A DNA stretch of 64,000 nucleotides, taken from assembly GCF_036670015.1 (NCBI RefSeq), contig NZ_CP137636.1, forward strand, positions 1,838,501 through 1,902,500, in the 5' to 3' direction. The first letter of the stretch is position 1. Each line of letters begins with the position of its first letter. The notes under the pieces are model-generated. The model had not been told where the DNA came from. It ran no database searches and was given only the letters and a program-made list of their open reading frames with translations. Source of the DNA: Niallia sp. XMNu-256. Its GTDB lineage: Bacteria; Bacillota; Bacilli; Bacillales; Cytobacillaceae. The position numbers and the translations under genes are program-made. Shown piece after piece: positions 9,773 through 18,815 of this stretch.

Positions 9773-12052
9773 ATGTCAAATGAAATACGTCTTTCAGTAC
9801 GGACACTTGTTGAGTATGTATTCCAAAGCGGAAGCATCGATTCACGGTTTCGCTCCACATCAACGTTACTGGATGGAACAAGAATTCACCAAAAAATTCA
9901 AAAAACGTACCAAGAAACCGACCAGAAAGAGGTTTACCTTCGAACTGAAATTCCGCATCATCATCTTTCCTTCGTAATAGATGGTCGCTGTGATGGGCTT
10001 TTGTTTCACGATGATGAAGTAATCGTGGATGAAATTAAATCCTTTTCTAATACTCTTGACAAGGAAGGCGACGGGTATCCCGTTCACTGGGCACAAGCCA
10101 AAATGTATGCCTATATCTATTCGAAAGACCATGACTTTATGGATATGACAGTTCAGCTTACCTATGTTCATGTGGAATCAGATGAAAAACTCTATTATCG
10201 AAAGAAATTCACTTTTTCAGAGTTAGAGGGGTTTGCTTTAGAAATGATCGAAGGTTACGCGCCATTTGCCATCCAGAAGCATGAACACCGCATCGAGCGA
10301 AATGAAGGGATTAAAGCACTCTCTTTTCCATTTGAAACCTACCGTGCGGGGCAGCGGAAATTAGCAGGAGCCGTATATAAGTCCATTCTAGACGGAAAAA
10401 GTCTATTTGCTCAAGCTCCAACTGGAATTGGTAAGACCATTTCAACTCTCTTTCCAGCTGTAAAGGCAATAGGAGAAGGTCACTTGGATCATATATTTTA
10501 CCTCACAGCAAAAACAATCACCCGAACAACGGCTGAGGAAGCATTCACCAAGATGCGTTCGAGTGGTCTTTGTTTTACTTCCCTTACGATAACGGCAAAG
10601 GATAAGGTTTGTTTTAAAGATGAGACCATTTGCCAAAAAGAGGTTTGTGAATATGCAAATGGTTATTATGATCGAATAAATGAAGCCATTCTTGATATTT
10701 TAAAAAATGAACAGGGGATCACACGAGAAGTGTTGGAAAAGTATGCCCGTAAGCATCAAATCTGTCCGTTTGAATTTTCGATCGATCTTGCCTATGAGGT
10801 AGACGCCGTCATTTGTGATTACAATTATATATTTGATCCGCGTGTCTCCCTGAAGCGGTTGATAGAGGAACAAAAGAAGTCAACCGTTTTATTGGTTGAT
10901 GAGGCACATAATTTGGTTGATCGAGGTCGGGAGATGTTCTCTGCTACCTTACATAAAAAGACATTTCTTCAATTAAAGAAGGAATATAAAGGTACAAGTC
11001 AAGCTATTTATCATTCTGCTAAACAGATAAATGCTTGGTTTATCGCATTAAAAAAGGTGAAAGAACACAATGAGTTTGTGTTGGATGAACTTGAGGATCA
11101 ATTGAAGCAGCTTCTCCTTCCTTTTATGGAGGTTGCTGAACAAGCTTTAAAGACCGATCCATCCTCAAATCTATTAGATGCCTACTATGAAGTGAAGAAT
11201 TTTTTGAAAGTCGTTGAACTTCTTGATGATTCTTACGTTATTTACGGGGAGAAAGAGAAAAGTGATTTGCACATTAAATTATTTTGTATGAATCCGGCCA
11301 GACCCCTTCATCAAATGGGGAAAGGGTTTCGCTCCAAGGTTTTTTTCTCAGCAACGCTTTCGCCGCTCCCGTATTATCAAGATATTTTAGGGGGGCAAAA
11401 AGAAGATTACAAACTTACTCTTCCATCCCCTTTTTCTGCTGAACAGGTAGATGTAGTCATCAAACCATTGTCAACTCGTTATCGGGATCGAGATCACACA
11501 AAGACTGAGATTGTTTCAATCGTACAAACCTTACTTAAAAATCGTCCAGGCAATCATTTAATCTTTTTCCCGTCTTATCAGTATTTGCTTAGCGTATATG
11601 ATCAGTTCCAACAAGAAAATAATGAGATTCATACACTGATTCAACGTACAGGAATGACCGAGGAAGAAAGAGAGGCTTTTTTAGCTGCCTTTAAGCCGAA
11701 TTCAAATGAAACTTTACTAGGATTTGCGGTCTTAGGTGGAATTTTCTCTGAGGGAATCGATTTAATGGGGGATCGTTTAAATGGTGTCGTAATTGTTGGT
11801 GTAGGATTGCCACAGCTAAGTTTTGAACGAAATCTGATCAGGGATTATTTTAACAAACAAGGAAAAAACGGCTACCACTATGCTTATGTGAATCCAGGTA
11901 TGAACAAGGTTCTCCAAGCGGGAGGAAGGCTAATCCGCTCGGAAAAGGACCATGGATCCATAGTCCTCATTGATGATCGCTTTTTGCAACAGCCGTATCA
12001 ACAACTCCTTCCAGAATTATGGAAACAACCGGACAGTTTGCGACCGTTATAA
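9773..12052 (+). CDS. DinG/XPD-type ATP-dependent DNA helicase with amino-terminal nuclease-like domain
   Basis: Superfamily 2 helicase: Walker A APTGIGKT (Ala215-Thr222), DEAH box Asp376-His379, and carboxy-terminal motifs GIFSEGIDLMGDRL and QAGGRLIRSEKD. Cysteines 280, 287, 292 and 331 sit between motif I and DEAH, as in the 4Fe-4S domain of XPD/DinG helicases. The first 150 residues contain FVIDGRCDGLLF and VIVDEIKSFSNTL followed by QAKMYAYIY, a pattern of PD-(D/E)XK nucleases (Asp, Glu-x-Lys). Length 759 is normal for this class. Family members unwind 5'-to-3' and repair damaged or structured DNA. Ribosome site GGGGGTGAT precedes ATG 9773. It stands alone. Confidence 0.85.
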   Translation: MSNEIRLSVRTLVEYVFQSGSIDSRFRSTSTLLDGTRIHQKIQKTYQETDQKEVYLRTEIPHHHLSFVIDGRCDGLLFHDDEVIVDEIKSFSNTLDKEGDGYPVHWAQAKMYAYIYSKDHDFMDMTVQLTYVHVESDEKLYYRKKFTFSELEGFALEMIEGYAPFAIQKHEHRIERNEGIKALSFPFETYRAGQRKLAGAVYKSILDGKSLFAQAPTGIGKTISTLFPAVKAIGEGHLDHIFYLTAKTITRTTAEEAFTKMRSSGLCFTSLTITAKDKVCFKDETICQKEVCEYANGYYDRINEAILDILKNEQGITREVLEKYARKHQICPFEFSIDLAYEVDAVICDYNYIFDPRVSLKRLIEEQKKSTVLLVDEAHNLVDRGREMFSATLHKKTFLQLKKEYKGTSQAIYHSAKQINAWFIALKKVKEHNEFVLDELEDQLKQLLLPFMEVAEQALKTDPSSNLLDAYYEVKNFLKVVELLDDSYVIYGEKEKSDLHIKLFCMNPARPLHQMGKGFRSKVFFSATLSPLPYYQDILGGQKEDYKLTLPSPFSAEQVDVVIKPLSTRYRDRDHTKTEIVSIVQTLLKNRPGNHLIFFPSYQYLLSVYDQFQQENNEIHTLIQRTGMTEEEREAFLAAFKPNSNETLLGFAVLGGIFSEGIDLMGDRLNGVVIVGVGLPQLSFERNLIRDYFNKQGKNGYHYAYVNPGMNKVLQAGGRLIRSEKDHGSIVLIDDRFLQQPYQQLLPELWKQPDSLRPL

Positions 12053-12396
12053 AAACTTGACCATCATCATACTTCTTTTACGCTGTATACTAAATACAAC
12101 ATCCTTGCCAGTTGGGTCAGTGAACCTGTCCCTCTGGCTCACCTCTGACCCAGTCTATAAATTTACGATTTAAAATAATTGAATCAAATGCAATTTCAAG
12201 TTAATCTAAAATAAGCCTCCAGGATGATCTGGGAGGCTTATTTTCTAGTGTTCGCATTCATTGTTAAAATTTTCGGCTTTTAAAAGGTCTTCGTTATGCT
12301 GATCTGAATGGAAAGGTTTACAATGGGGGTTGTGAATTCAAACGTACATATTGTAGATGACGAACAGCTTGTTCAAGGAACGTAAGGGGGATGCAG
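12053..12396. other. intergenic region with repeat and terminator
   Basis: A 40-bp hairpin-like unit at 12113-12152 (GGGTCAG ... CTGACCC around CTGTCCCTCTGG) is related to the sequence at 14868-14898. A strong terminator (AATAAGCCTCC-AGGATGATCT-GGGAGGCTTATTTT) lies at 12210-12246. Confidence 0.6.
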
Positions 12397-13353
12397 ATGA
12401 TTAAATTTGAGAATGTATCAAAAAGGTATGAAGATGGCACGGTTGCGGTTCAATCTTTAGATCTGGAGATCAAACAAGGGGAATTTTTTGTTTTTATTGG
12501 GCCCAGTGGTTGTGGAAAAACGACGACACTGAAGATGATCAATCGGTTGACACCTCTATCAGATGGAACTATTTACATTAAGAACAAAAAAAATAGTGAG
12601 TATGACATCCAGAAGCTACGGTGGGATATTGGCTATGTTCTTCAACAGATAGCCCTTTTTCCCCATATGACGATCGAAGAAAATGTATCGATTGTGCCTG
12701 AGATGAAAAAATGGCCAAAAGAAAAAATAAAGATAAAAGTCACGGAATTGATGAATATGGTAGGCTTGGATCCTGGAACCTATGCCAACCGAAAACCACA
12801 TGAACTATCTGGCGGTCAGCAGCAACGAGTAGGGGTAATTCGGGCACTAGCCGCGGATCCTAAAATCATCTTAATGGACGAGCCTTTTAGTGCTTTAGAT
12901 CCGATCAGCCGTGAAAAACTTCAAGATGACCTGTTGGAACTCAAGAAAACACTCAAAAAGACAACCGTTTTTGTAACCCATGATATGGAGGAAGCGATAA
13001 AACTTGCTGACCGAATTTGTATCATGAAAGAAGGGGAAGTTGTCCAAATCGGGACTCCTCATGAACTTGTTACCAACCCTGCTAACGATTTTGTTAGAGG
13101 ATTCATTGGAAATAAAAGGATAGCTGATTTCAATTTGGAGGATTTATTTTTACCGGTGAACGAAAAAGAAATCGAACAAACATCTTCTGTTCAGGTACCT
13201 TTGTCAACTCCACTGGAACAGATATTAGGGATCCTATCAGAACATGAACAAGTCGCTGTCGAAAATGAAGGGAAAACAATTGGCTTTATTAATCGTAGAT
13301 CTGCTATCCACTATTTATCTAGCAATCTACCGAAAAAGGAGGTTAGCAAATGA
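12397..13353 (+). CDS. quaternary amine/osmoprotectant-type ABC transporter ATPase
   Basis: Cytoplasmic ATPase of an importer of the OpuBA/OpuCA family. Walker A GPSGCGKTT starts at Gly35; the signature ELSGGQQQR and Walker B ILMDEPFSALD follow, with switch His in FVTHDMEEA. The last 70 residues form a single CBS-like segment (PLEQILGILSEHEQVAV ... TIGFINRRSA). Start 12397 is chosen because the AAGGGGG ribosome site abuts the ATG at 12391 but is well spaced from the second ATG. The stop overlaps the start of the permease gene (ATGA), so the two form one operon. Substrates in this family are glycine betaine, carnitine, choline or ergothioneine. Confidence 0.9.
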   Translation: MIKFENVSKRYEDGTVAVQSLDLEIKQGEFFVFIGPSGCGKTTTLKMINRLTPLSDGTIYIKNKKNSEYDIQKLRWDIGYVLQQIALFPHMTIEENVSIVPEMKKWPKEKIKIKVTELMNMVGLDPGTYANRKPHELSGGQQQRVGVIRALAADPKIILMDEPFSALDPISREKLQDDLLELKKTLKKTTVFVTHDMEEAIKLADRICIMKEGEVVQIGTPHELVTNPANDFVRGFIGNKRIADFNLEDLFLPVNEKEIEQTSSVQVPLSTPLEQILGILSEHEQVAVENEGKTIGFINRRSAIHYLSSNLPKKEVSK

Positions 13354-14861
13354 GGGAGTTTGGAGAAGTATTTCAAGATAGAAAAGGGGAGATCGTGAAT
13401 GCCTTAGTGGAACATATCCAGATCTCTTTCATTGCTCTTTTCATTGCCGTTTTGATTGCGATTCCACTTGGCATTTATATAACGAGACATAAAAAAGCAG
13501 CAGAAGGGATCATAGGAATCACATCTGTCATTCAAACCATTCCTTCTTTAGCTCTATTAGGGATTCTTATTCCTTTATTCGGGATTGGTAGAGTGCCTGC
13601 CATCATTGCTTTAGTTGCCTATGCATTATTACCTATTTTAAGAAATACATATACAGGAATAAAGGAAGTTGATCCTTCATTAATCGAAGCGGCCCAGGCG
13701 ATAGGGATGAACTCAAGGAAAAGATTAATCAAAGTGGAGATGCCGCTTGCCATGCCTGTCATCATGGCGGGTATTCGGACAGCCATGGTATTAATCGTAA
13801 GTACCGCCACCCTAGCCGCCTTAATCGGTGCTGGAGGACTCGGAGATATCATCCTATTGGGGATTGATCGAAATAATTCGAATTTGATTCTACTTGGAGC
13901 CATACCAGCTGCATTACTAGCGATCTTATTTGATTATTTACTTAAAAAATTTGAACGACTTTCCTATAAAAAATCATTAATTTCAATTGGGATCGTTGGG
14001 ATTTTGGCTCTCACGATCATGGTGGCTCCGCTAATTAGCAATCAAGACGATAAAATTGTGATCGCTGGTAAACTCGGGTCAGAACCAGAAATTTTAATCA
14101 ATATATATAAAATACTTATTGAGGAAGAGACAGATTTACAGGTAGAATTGAAACCTGGCTTGGGAAAAACGTCATTTGTTTTCAATGCCCTCCAATCGGG
14201 AAGCATTGATCTCTATCCAGAATTTACGGGTACAGCGATTTCTGAGTTTTTAAAAGAAACCGCAAAGAGCACCGACCGTGAGGAAGTGTATAAGCAAGCA
14301 AAAGTAGGATTGATGGAACGATTTAATATGGTCTTACTGGATCCGATGCAATTTAACAATACTTATGCATTGGCCGTATCAAAAGAGCTTGCCGAACAAT
14401 ACGAGTTAGAAACCATTTCAGATGTAAAAGCGATTGAAAATGAAGTGAAAGCTGGGTTTACATTAGAGTTTTCCGATCGAGAAGATGGATATCTGGGCAT
14501 TCAATCTCTGTACGGGATTCAGGTTCCTAATCTCGTTACAATGGAACCGAAACTACGTTATGTTGCCGTAGAATCCGGCGAAATCAATTTAGTTGACGCC
14601 TATTCGACCGACAGCGAGCTGCGCCACTATGAGCTCAAAGTGTTAGAAGATGATCAAAACTTGTTCCCGCCTTATCAAGGTGCACCTTTATTAAGAGAAG
14701 AAACAGCCAAAAAATATCCTGAAATGGTAGAAGCTTTAAATCAACTGGCTGGAAAAATAACGGACGATGAAATGAGAGAAATGAATTACAAAGTGAATGT
14801 AGAAGGTGAAAAACCTTATGATGTTGCAAAAGATTATTTGGAAAAAGAGGGGCTTAAATAA
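13350..14861 (+). CDS. fused permease/substrate-binding protein of the osmoprotectant or ergothioneine ABC importer
   Basis: Residues about 20-215 are a five- to six-helix permease with the family loop (EAAQAIGMNSRKRLIKVEMP) that contacts the ATPase. After one more membrane helix (about 208-228) comes an extracellular binding domain of the OpuAC/OpuCC type (DKIVIAGKLGSEPEILINIY ... FPPYQGAPLLREETAKKYPEM). Fusion of permease and binding protein is seen in some OpuB/OpuC-like importers and in the ergothioneine importer EgtU (EgtUBC, about 500 residues), so the substrate is open. It shares 4 bases with the ATPase gene. A terminator follows. Confidence 0.85.
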   Translation: MREFGEVFQDRKGEIVNALVEHIQISFIALFIAVLIAIPLGIYITRHKKAAEGIIGITSVIQTIPSLALLGILIPLFGIGRVPAIIALVAYALLPILRNTYTGIKEVDPSLIEAAQAIGMNSRKRLIKVEMPLAMPVIMAGIRTAMVLIVSTATLAALIGAGGLGDIILLGIDRNNSNLILLGAIPAALLAILFDYLLKKFERLSYKKSLISIGIVGILALTIMVAPLISNQDDKIVIAGKLGSEPEILINIYKILIEEETDLQVELKPGLGKTSFVFNALQSGSIDLYPEFTGTAISEFLKETAKSTDREEVYKQAKVGLMERFNMVLLDPMQFNNTYALAVSKELAEQYELETISDVKAIENEVKAGFTLEFSDREDGYLGIQSLYGIQVPNLVTMEPKLRYVAVESGEINLVDAYSTDSELRHYELKVLEDDQNLFPPYQGAPLLREETAKKYPEMVEALNQLAGKITDDEMREMNYKVNVEGEKPYDVAKDYLEKEGLK

Positions 14862-14867
14862 GCGTAT

Positions 14868-14898
14868 AGGGTCAGAGGGACAGATCCCTTGACCCAGA
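14868..14898 (+). repeat. short hairpin repeat
   Basis: GGGTCAGAGGGACAGATCCC followed by TTGACCC is a small inverted repeat directly after the transporter stop codon. A relative is at 12113-12152. Confidence 0.5.
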
Positions 14899-14930
14899 TT
14901 TTATTAATTCAATTAAAGCTGTAAACTATG

Positions 14931-14976
14931 AAAAAAGCCGTATATCCCCTTTGAGAAGGGATACACGGCTTTTTTG
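14931..14976 (+). terminator. intrinsic terminator of the ABC transporter operon
   Basis: AAAAAAGCCGTATATCCC pairs with GGGATACACGGCTTTTTT across a short loop. The A and T tracts on both sides could make it bidirectional, serving the convergent GerP-like gene as well. Confidence 0.8.
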
Positions 14977-15138
14977 GCATATTCATTTGGGAGTTCCTAT
15001 CATACCTTTATCTTTGACTCTTTTTAGGGTAAGGGTACTTGTTCCGCAATTCTGTTTCATCAAAATCTCTCAGCAAGATCACTGTGCCGCCCCGAAATAC
15101 TTGAACTAATGATCACTTTACCGATGATTTTAGATTGT

Positions 15139-15417
15139 TCAGCTTGAGGTGACTGAACCAAATGGGTTTGCAGGTGTAGTACTAGGAATGGTGATACTTG
15201 GTGGTGTCGGTGCTGAAATTCCTGTACCAGCTGTTGTTGGACTTGTGATTGTTAAACTAAAACCAGAATTAGTAATGATGAGCATCCCTTCATTCTCAGC
15301 ACCTGCACCTGCAGTTGTTTTTGATAAATTATTTGGAGCTCGGTTAATAATATTGCCAAATTGAACATTAGCAGAACCACTCACATTTTGTATTGAAACA
15401 GAACCGATACATATCAC
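15139..15417 (-). CDS. GerP-like spore germination protein
   Basis: The pattern IGSVSIQNVSGSANVQFGN ... APNNLSKTTAGAGAENEG matches the small GerPA/GerPF family (NVSGSS-x-x-x-x-GD, SKTxAGAGS-x-N-x-G). These proteins are laid down in the spore coat and help nutrient germinants reach their receptors. The start is set at a GTG (15417-15415) because AAAGGGAG lies 8 bases upstream; the open frame continues to an ATG at 15498, but no ribosome site serves it. The resulting protein has 92 residues, with a Thr/Ser/Pro-rich tail (SAPTPPSITIPSTTPANP) that is not usual for GerPF. It sits alone, not in a gerP operon. Confidence 0.6.
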   Translation of the reverse strand: MICIGSVSIQNVSGSANVQFGNIINRAPNNLSKTTAGAGAENEGMLIITNSGFSLTITSPTTAGTGISAPTPPSITIPSTTPANPFGSVTSS

Positions 15418-15541
15418 GTAAATAACTCCCTTTCCAAGTGGAATACCTATTGTACATGCTATGTAAACAAGTTCTAATTGGAATGGACAAATATTCATTT
15501 TAAGTTAAATAAAAGAAATTATTAGGATAATGGGATGTAAG

Positions 15542-15728
15542 ACCCCCACCTCAAGATTCCAATTGCAATAAATGAAGAAAGGTGGGGGAACCATTGCCCA
15601 TAAAGCTTCGAAATAATGAACACAGACTAATACGTCTAAGGCAACGCCTGCTTGACCAGAAAACTGTTGGCCTGTGGCTTTCCATCACTGTGGATGACAA
15701 GAAACCCACTGATGGAAGTTTCACTTTA
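15542..15728 (+). repeat. 190-bp palindromic repeat (IS200/IS605-like end structure), copy 2
   Basis: The left end has a CCCCCACCT ... AGGTGGGGG hairpin. The right end ends in CCCACTGATGGAAGTTTCACTTTA. A shared central stretch (AACACAGACTAA ... CAACG, TGACC) is also present at 60.66 kb. No transposase is encoded. Subterminal hairpins without terminal inverted repeats or evident target duplication suggest a non-autonomous IS200/IS605-type element; that assignment is inferred. Confidence 0.65.
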
Positions 15729-16685
15729 TCCTTAAATGAAAAAGATTAGGGAATTAAGCAGTTAGATCAAAATGAGGCAGAACAAATTTTTAAATGGCCT
15801 AAAATCATGGAGAGATAGAGGTATTAAAAATTACAGTTGACATGCTATTAGAAGGTTTATGGGATCGAGCTGGTTACAAAAGTAATTAAACTGGAACGTA
15901 AAGAAGTAGAGAATCTAAAGAGAACACGTTAAGTTTAATGTACTAGTTAATTACTGTTGGAATCCATCAATCAAAATAAGGGCGGATCTCATGTTTCGAA
16001 CTGAAACAAGAGATCCGTTTTTTTGGAATTAATTGATGTCGAAGTAACAGGGACGCCCCGGATAAAATAAAATATAATCTTAAATTTTTAGAATATGTCG
16101 TTACTATAACACTAGTTTAATACAAAACTTATTTCCGTATATTGACCCTATATTACTATTGTTAAGAAATAAAAGAGTCATATCGTTTTGAAACAAAAGT
16201 ATTGGTTTAGCGCGAAAGAAAAGGCTAACTCAGGAATATTCAATATCTATTTTACTAATGAAAAACTTTTTTAAAAAAATATAACATAATAGTTAAATTT
16301 TTCAGAATATATGTTATAATAACGATAGTTTAGTGTTTAGAACGTTCGTTCTTTATCCTGAGCTAAAACTACTTCAATATAAACTAAAAGAGGTGAGGTT
16401 TTGACACAAAAATAACGAGTTCCTGCTCAATTTGCTTACATAGATATAACTAGATCTTTAGAAATAGGGAAACTTGAAGGTCTAGGTAGATTGTAAAAGT
16501 TACAGGAGATCTTTTTCACTTCGATCATCCTAGAAGCTCTTAGTGCAACCTATTTTCGTTCATTTACTATTTTACTAGCCTTTTACTTAGTAGTTGAAAA
16601 GGTTCCCTTTGTATGCTTCTGCAATTGATAAAGTCCAATGATTTCAATACGTCTTTACTTAACTTGAAAACTATCGTCTAGAAAA
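15729..16685. other. decayed gene-free region
   Basis: About 1 kb without a supported gene. It contains a terminator-like hairpin at 15984-16024 (GGATCTCATGTTTCG ... CAAGAGATCC plus T run) that recurs at 28143, and a short GGGACGCCCCG fragment near 16055 that matches the start of the composite repeats. Broken reading frames suggest dead genes. Confidence 0.45.
15984..16024 (+). terminator. terminator hairpin, repeat copy 1
   Basis: GGATCTC and GAGATCC arms with inner TGTTTCG/TGAAACA pairing, followed by seven T residues. Almost the same sequence occurs at 28143-28184. Confidence 0.7.
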
Positions 16686-16894
16686 TTGACAGCGCTTACT
16701 ATACATACCTTAAAGGACATAGATAAATTATGGACACAATTGGAAACAACAAGACAAGAAGGACATAGTTGTGAGGCTTAAGAAGTGGCTCTTGAATTTT
16801 TGGTGTTGCTGTGCAGGTATACAATTACGAAAATAGGATGATTGCCGGCACTAATATTTTGATAATTGGAAATAGATTAAATATAAACAAATGA
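16686..16894 (+). pseudogene. IclR-family regulator remnant
   Basis: Read across two frames, the sequence gives HTLKDIDKLWTQLETTRQEG, then EEVALE, then FGVAVQVYNYENRMIAGTNI. This follows the effector-domain pattern of IclR regulators (L-x-x-IRxxGY, E-E, G-V-x-x-A-x-P-I-x-D, A-x-x-I). A stop and a frameshift interrupt it, and I cannot recover a DNA-binding domain with confidence. It lies directly upstream of the dehydrogenase operon and was probably its regulator. Confidence 0.5.
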
Positions 16895-16927
16895 TTCGCA
16901 AAGATAGCAAAGAGAGGAGACCCGACT

Positions 16928-17194
16928 ATGGATCAGACTATTATCTGCAGATGTGAAGAAGTAACTTTACATGACATTGAAAATACCGTAAATACATACA
17001 ACTGCTCTGCTCGTGAAGTTAAATTGCGAACGAGAGCTGGCATGGGGCATTGTGGTGGGCGCACATGCAGGCCAGCAGTAGACGCTGTATTAGAGGCAGT
17101 CACAGGCGAAAAAGCGGGACATGATATACCTATGAAAGTCCAACCGCCAGTTAGACCTGTATCACTATCTATTTTGGGGGGACAAATGAAATGA
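16928..17194 (+). CDS. BFD-like [2Fe-2S] protein
   Basis: Small iron-sulfur protein of 88 residues: CRCEEVT at the start and GHCGGRTCRPAV later give the four Cys of the bacterioferritin-associated-ferredoxin-like fold (Cys7, Cys9 and the CGGRTC pair). In amino-acid and opine dehydrogenases this module is often fused to the FAD subunit; here it is a separate gene. A GAGGAGA ribosome site precedes the ATG. It overlaps the next gene by 4 bases (ATGA). It likely carries electrons within the same dehydrogenase complex. Confidence 0.8.
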   Translation: MDQTIICRCEEVTLHDIENTVNTYNCSAREVKLRTRAGMGHCGGRTCRPAVDAVLEAVTGEKAGHDIPMKVQPPVRPVSLSILGGQMK

Positions 17195-17592
17195 AGACGA
17201 ACCGAATAGTAGATCATCCTGTTCTAGGCGAATTGGAGAACCAAAAACCTGTCACTTTTACTTTTGATGGGACAACCTATACAGGTTTTGAAGGGGATAC
17301 CATTGCATCGGCACTTCTAGCAAATGGAATTAGGAAACTCCGTGTTCATGAACAAAGTGGGGCACCGCGAGCGATATATTGTAATATTGGACATTGCTTT
17401 GAGTGCCGTGTCACGGTTAATCAAGCACAAGGCGTTCGTGCATGTATGACACCTATTACAGAGAATATGGTCATCGAAAGTGGCCAATTACAACCAACGC
17501 CATTTGCATCGACACCTGATGAATGGCCGCGCACCTATGCGGATTACGAGAAAAAGAACATGGATAAAAAGGTCGGTGGATCACATGTATGA
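17191..17592 (+). CDS. 2Fe-2S ferredoxin-like subunit (HcnA / D-hydroxyproline dehydrogenase gamma-like)
   Basis: The Fer2_4-type domain has the cysteine pattern CNIGHCFECRV ... RACMTP (C-x4-C-x2-C, then C). The 133-residue length is typical of the small subunit of HcnABC-like and D-hydroxyproline/opine dehydrogenases, where it passes electrons between flavin centres. It overlaps the upstream and downstream genes by a few bases, so the three are made together. The carboxy-terminal tail (KKNMDKKVGGSHV) carries the ribosome site of the next gene. Confidence 0.8.
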   Translation: MKTNRIVDHPVLGELENQKPVTFTFDGTTYTGFEGDTIASALLANGIRKLRVHEQSGAPRAIYCNIGHCFECRVTVNQAQGVRACMTPITENMVIESGQLQPTPFASTPDEWPRTYADYEKKNMDKKVGGSHV

Positions 17593-18775
17593 TGTTGTCA
17601 TAATCGGCGCGGGTCCCGCTGGCTTATCTGCCGCAATCGCATGCCGTGAGTCAGATTTAAATGTTATAGTCATAGATGAATTTCCAAAGCCAGGTGGCAG
17701 GCTGCTTGGACAACTTCACCAAGAGCCAAGCGGGGAATGGTGGAATGGCATTAAAGAAACCCAAATTTTACTAGATAAAGCAGAAAAACTAAACACAACA
17801 ATTAAATGTGGCGTTTCTGCCCATCATATTGAAAAAACAGAACACGGCTATGGGGTTCATACGAATATAGGCGTTCTCAACACGACAAACCTATTGATTG
17901 CTACGGGTGCGGCGGAAACATCTGTCCCTATTCCCGGCTGGACACTTCCTGGTGTCATGTCGATCGGTGCAGCACAAGTAATGACAAACGTACACCGTGT
18001 TCGCGTGGGGAATAAAGGTGTTATTGTTGGTGTCAATGTCTTGTCTGCAGCCATCGCCCGTGAACTCCAACTTGCTGGTATTAAATTACATAGTATGGCT
18101 CTGCCCGTTTCTAACTCTGTCACGAAAAACCATGCCAACCCAAGACGGGTTATGGATGGATTGGTACGCATAGCTCATTTGGCACCTTCCGCTTTCCTTC
18201 GTTTTGGAAGTAAGTTTGCGAAAGCTTCTTGGGTGCGTAATCTCGCTGTCAAATTTTATCCTAAAGGCGGCGTGAAAATGTGGGGAATGCCCATCCATAT
18301 TCGTAAAGCGATCGTTGGAATAAATGGTACAGAAAAAGTAGAATCCGTTACCATGTGCGATATTACCCCTGATGGAGAAATCATTGCAGGCAGTGAAAAA
18401 ACAATTGAGGTCGATTTTGTTTGTATAGCCGGAGGACTTTACCCGCTTGCAGAGCTTGCGGCTGTCGTTGGTTGTCCATTCCAGTATGTCGAAGAGTTAG
18501 GTGGTCATGTTCCAATACATAATGAACAAATGGAAACACCTCTGAAAGGATTATATGTCGCTGGTAATATTACAGGGATCGAAAGTGCAAAAGTTGCTCG
18601 TGCACAAGGATCACTTGCGGGATACTCGATTGCGAAAAACGAAGTCAAAATCCAACAAGCCATGCAAGATGTCAAATCAGTCCGTGATTCAGCAACCATC
18701 CAATTCCACCCAGCTATTGTTGAAGGGCGCGAGAAGGTTCAAAAGTCATTTCAAGAGTATAGAGATGCAAACTAA
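17585..18775 (+). CDS. FAD/NAD(P)-dependent oxidoreductase subunit (HcnB-like / dehydrogenase alpha)
   Basis: Starts MYDVVIIGAGPAGLSAAIAC, the FAD-binding Rossmann loop. A second nucleotide-binding region (GNKGVIVGVNVLSAAIAREL) and the flavin motif GLYVAGNITGIESAKVARAQG near the end complete a pyridine-nucleotide-disulfide-reductase-like fold. Length 396. Start 17585 lies where the FAD motif demands; the open frame extends 35 codons upstream inside the previous gene and is not used. The family alpha subunit often carries a BFD domain at its end; here that domain is the separate gene at 16928. Substrate unknown, probably an amino or imino acid. Confidence 0.85.
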   Translation: MYDVVIIGAGPAGLSAAIACRESDLNVIVIDEFPKPGGRLLGQLHQEPSGEWWNGIKETQILLDKAEKLNTTIKCGVSAHHIEKTEHGYGVHTNIGVLNTTNLLIATGAAETSVPIPGWTLPGVMSIGAAQVMTNVHRVRVGNKGVIVGVNVLSAAIARELQLAGIKLHSMALPVSNSVTKNHANPRRVMDGLVRIAHLAPSAFLRFGSKFAKASWVRNLAVKFYPKGGVKMWGMPIHIRKAIVGINGTEKVESVTMCDITPDGEIIAGSEKTIEVDFVCIAGGLYPLAELAAVVGCPFQYVEELGGHVPIHNEQMETPLKGLYVAGNITGIESAKVARAQGSLAGYSIAKNEVKIQQAMQDVKSVRDSATIQFHPAIVEGREKVQKSFQEYRDAN

Positions 18776-18815
18776 GCCTTCAACTGAAACAATTTTAAAT
18801 AAGGAGGATTTTGGA

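Noticed and set aside
15149-15364. Plus-strand open frame of 71 residues opposite the GerP-like gene
   Set aside because: It is a low-complexity shadow of the Gly/Thr-rich minus-strand gene; it has no ribosome site and the GerP pattern is on the other strand.
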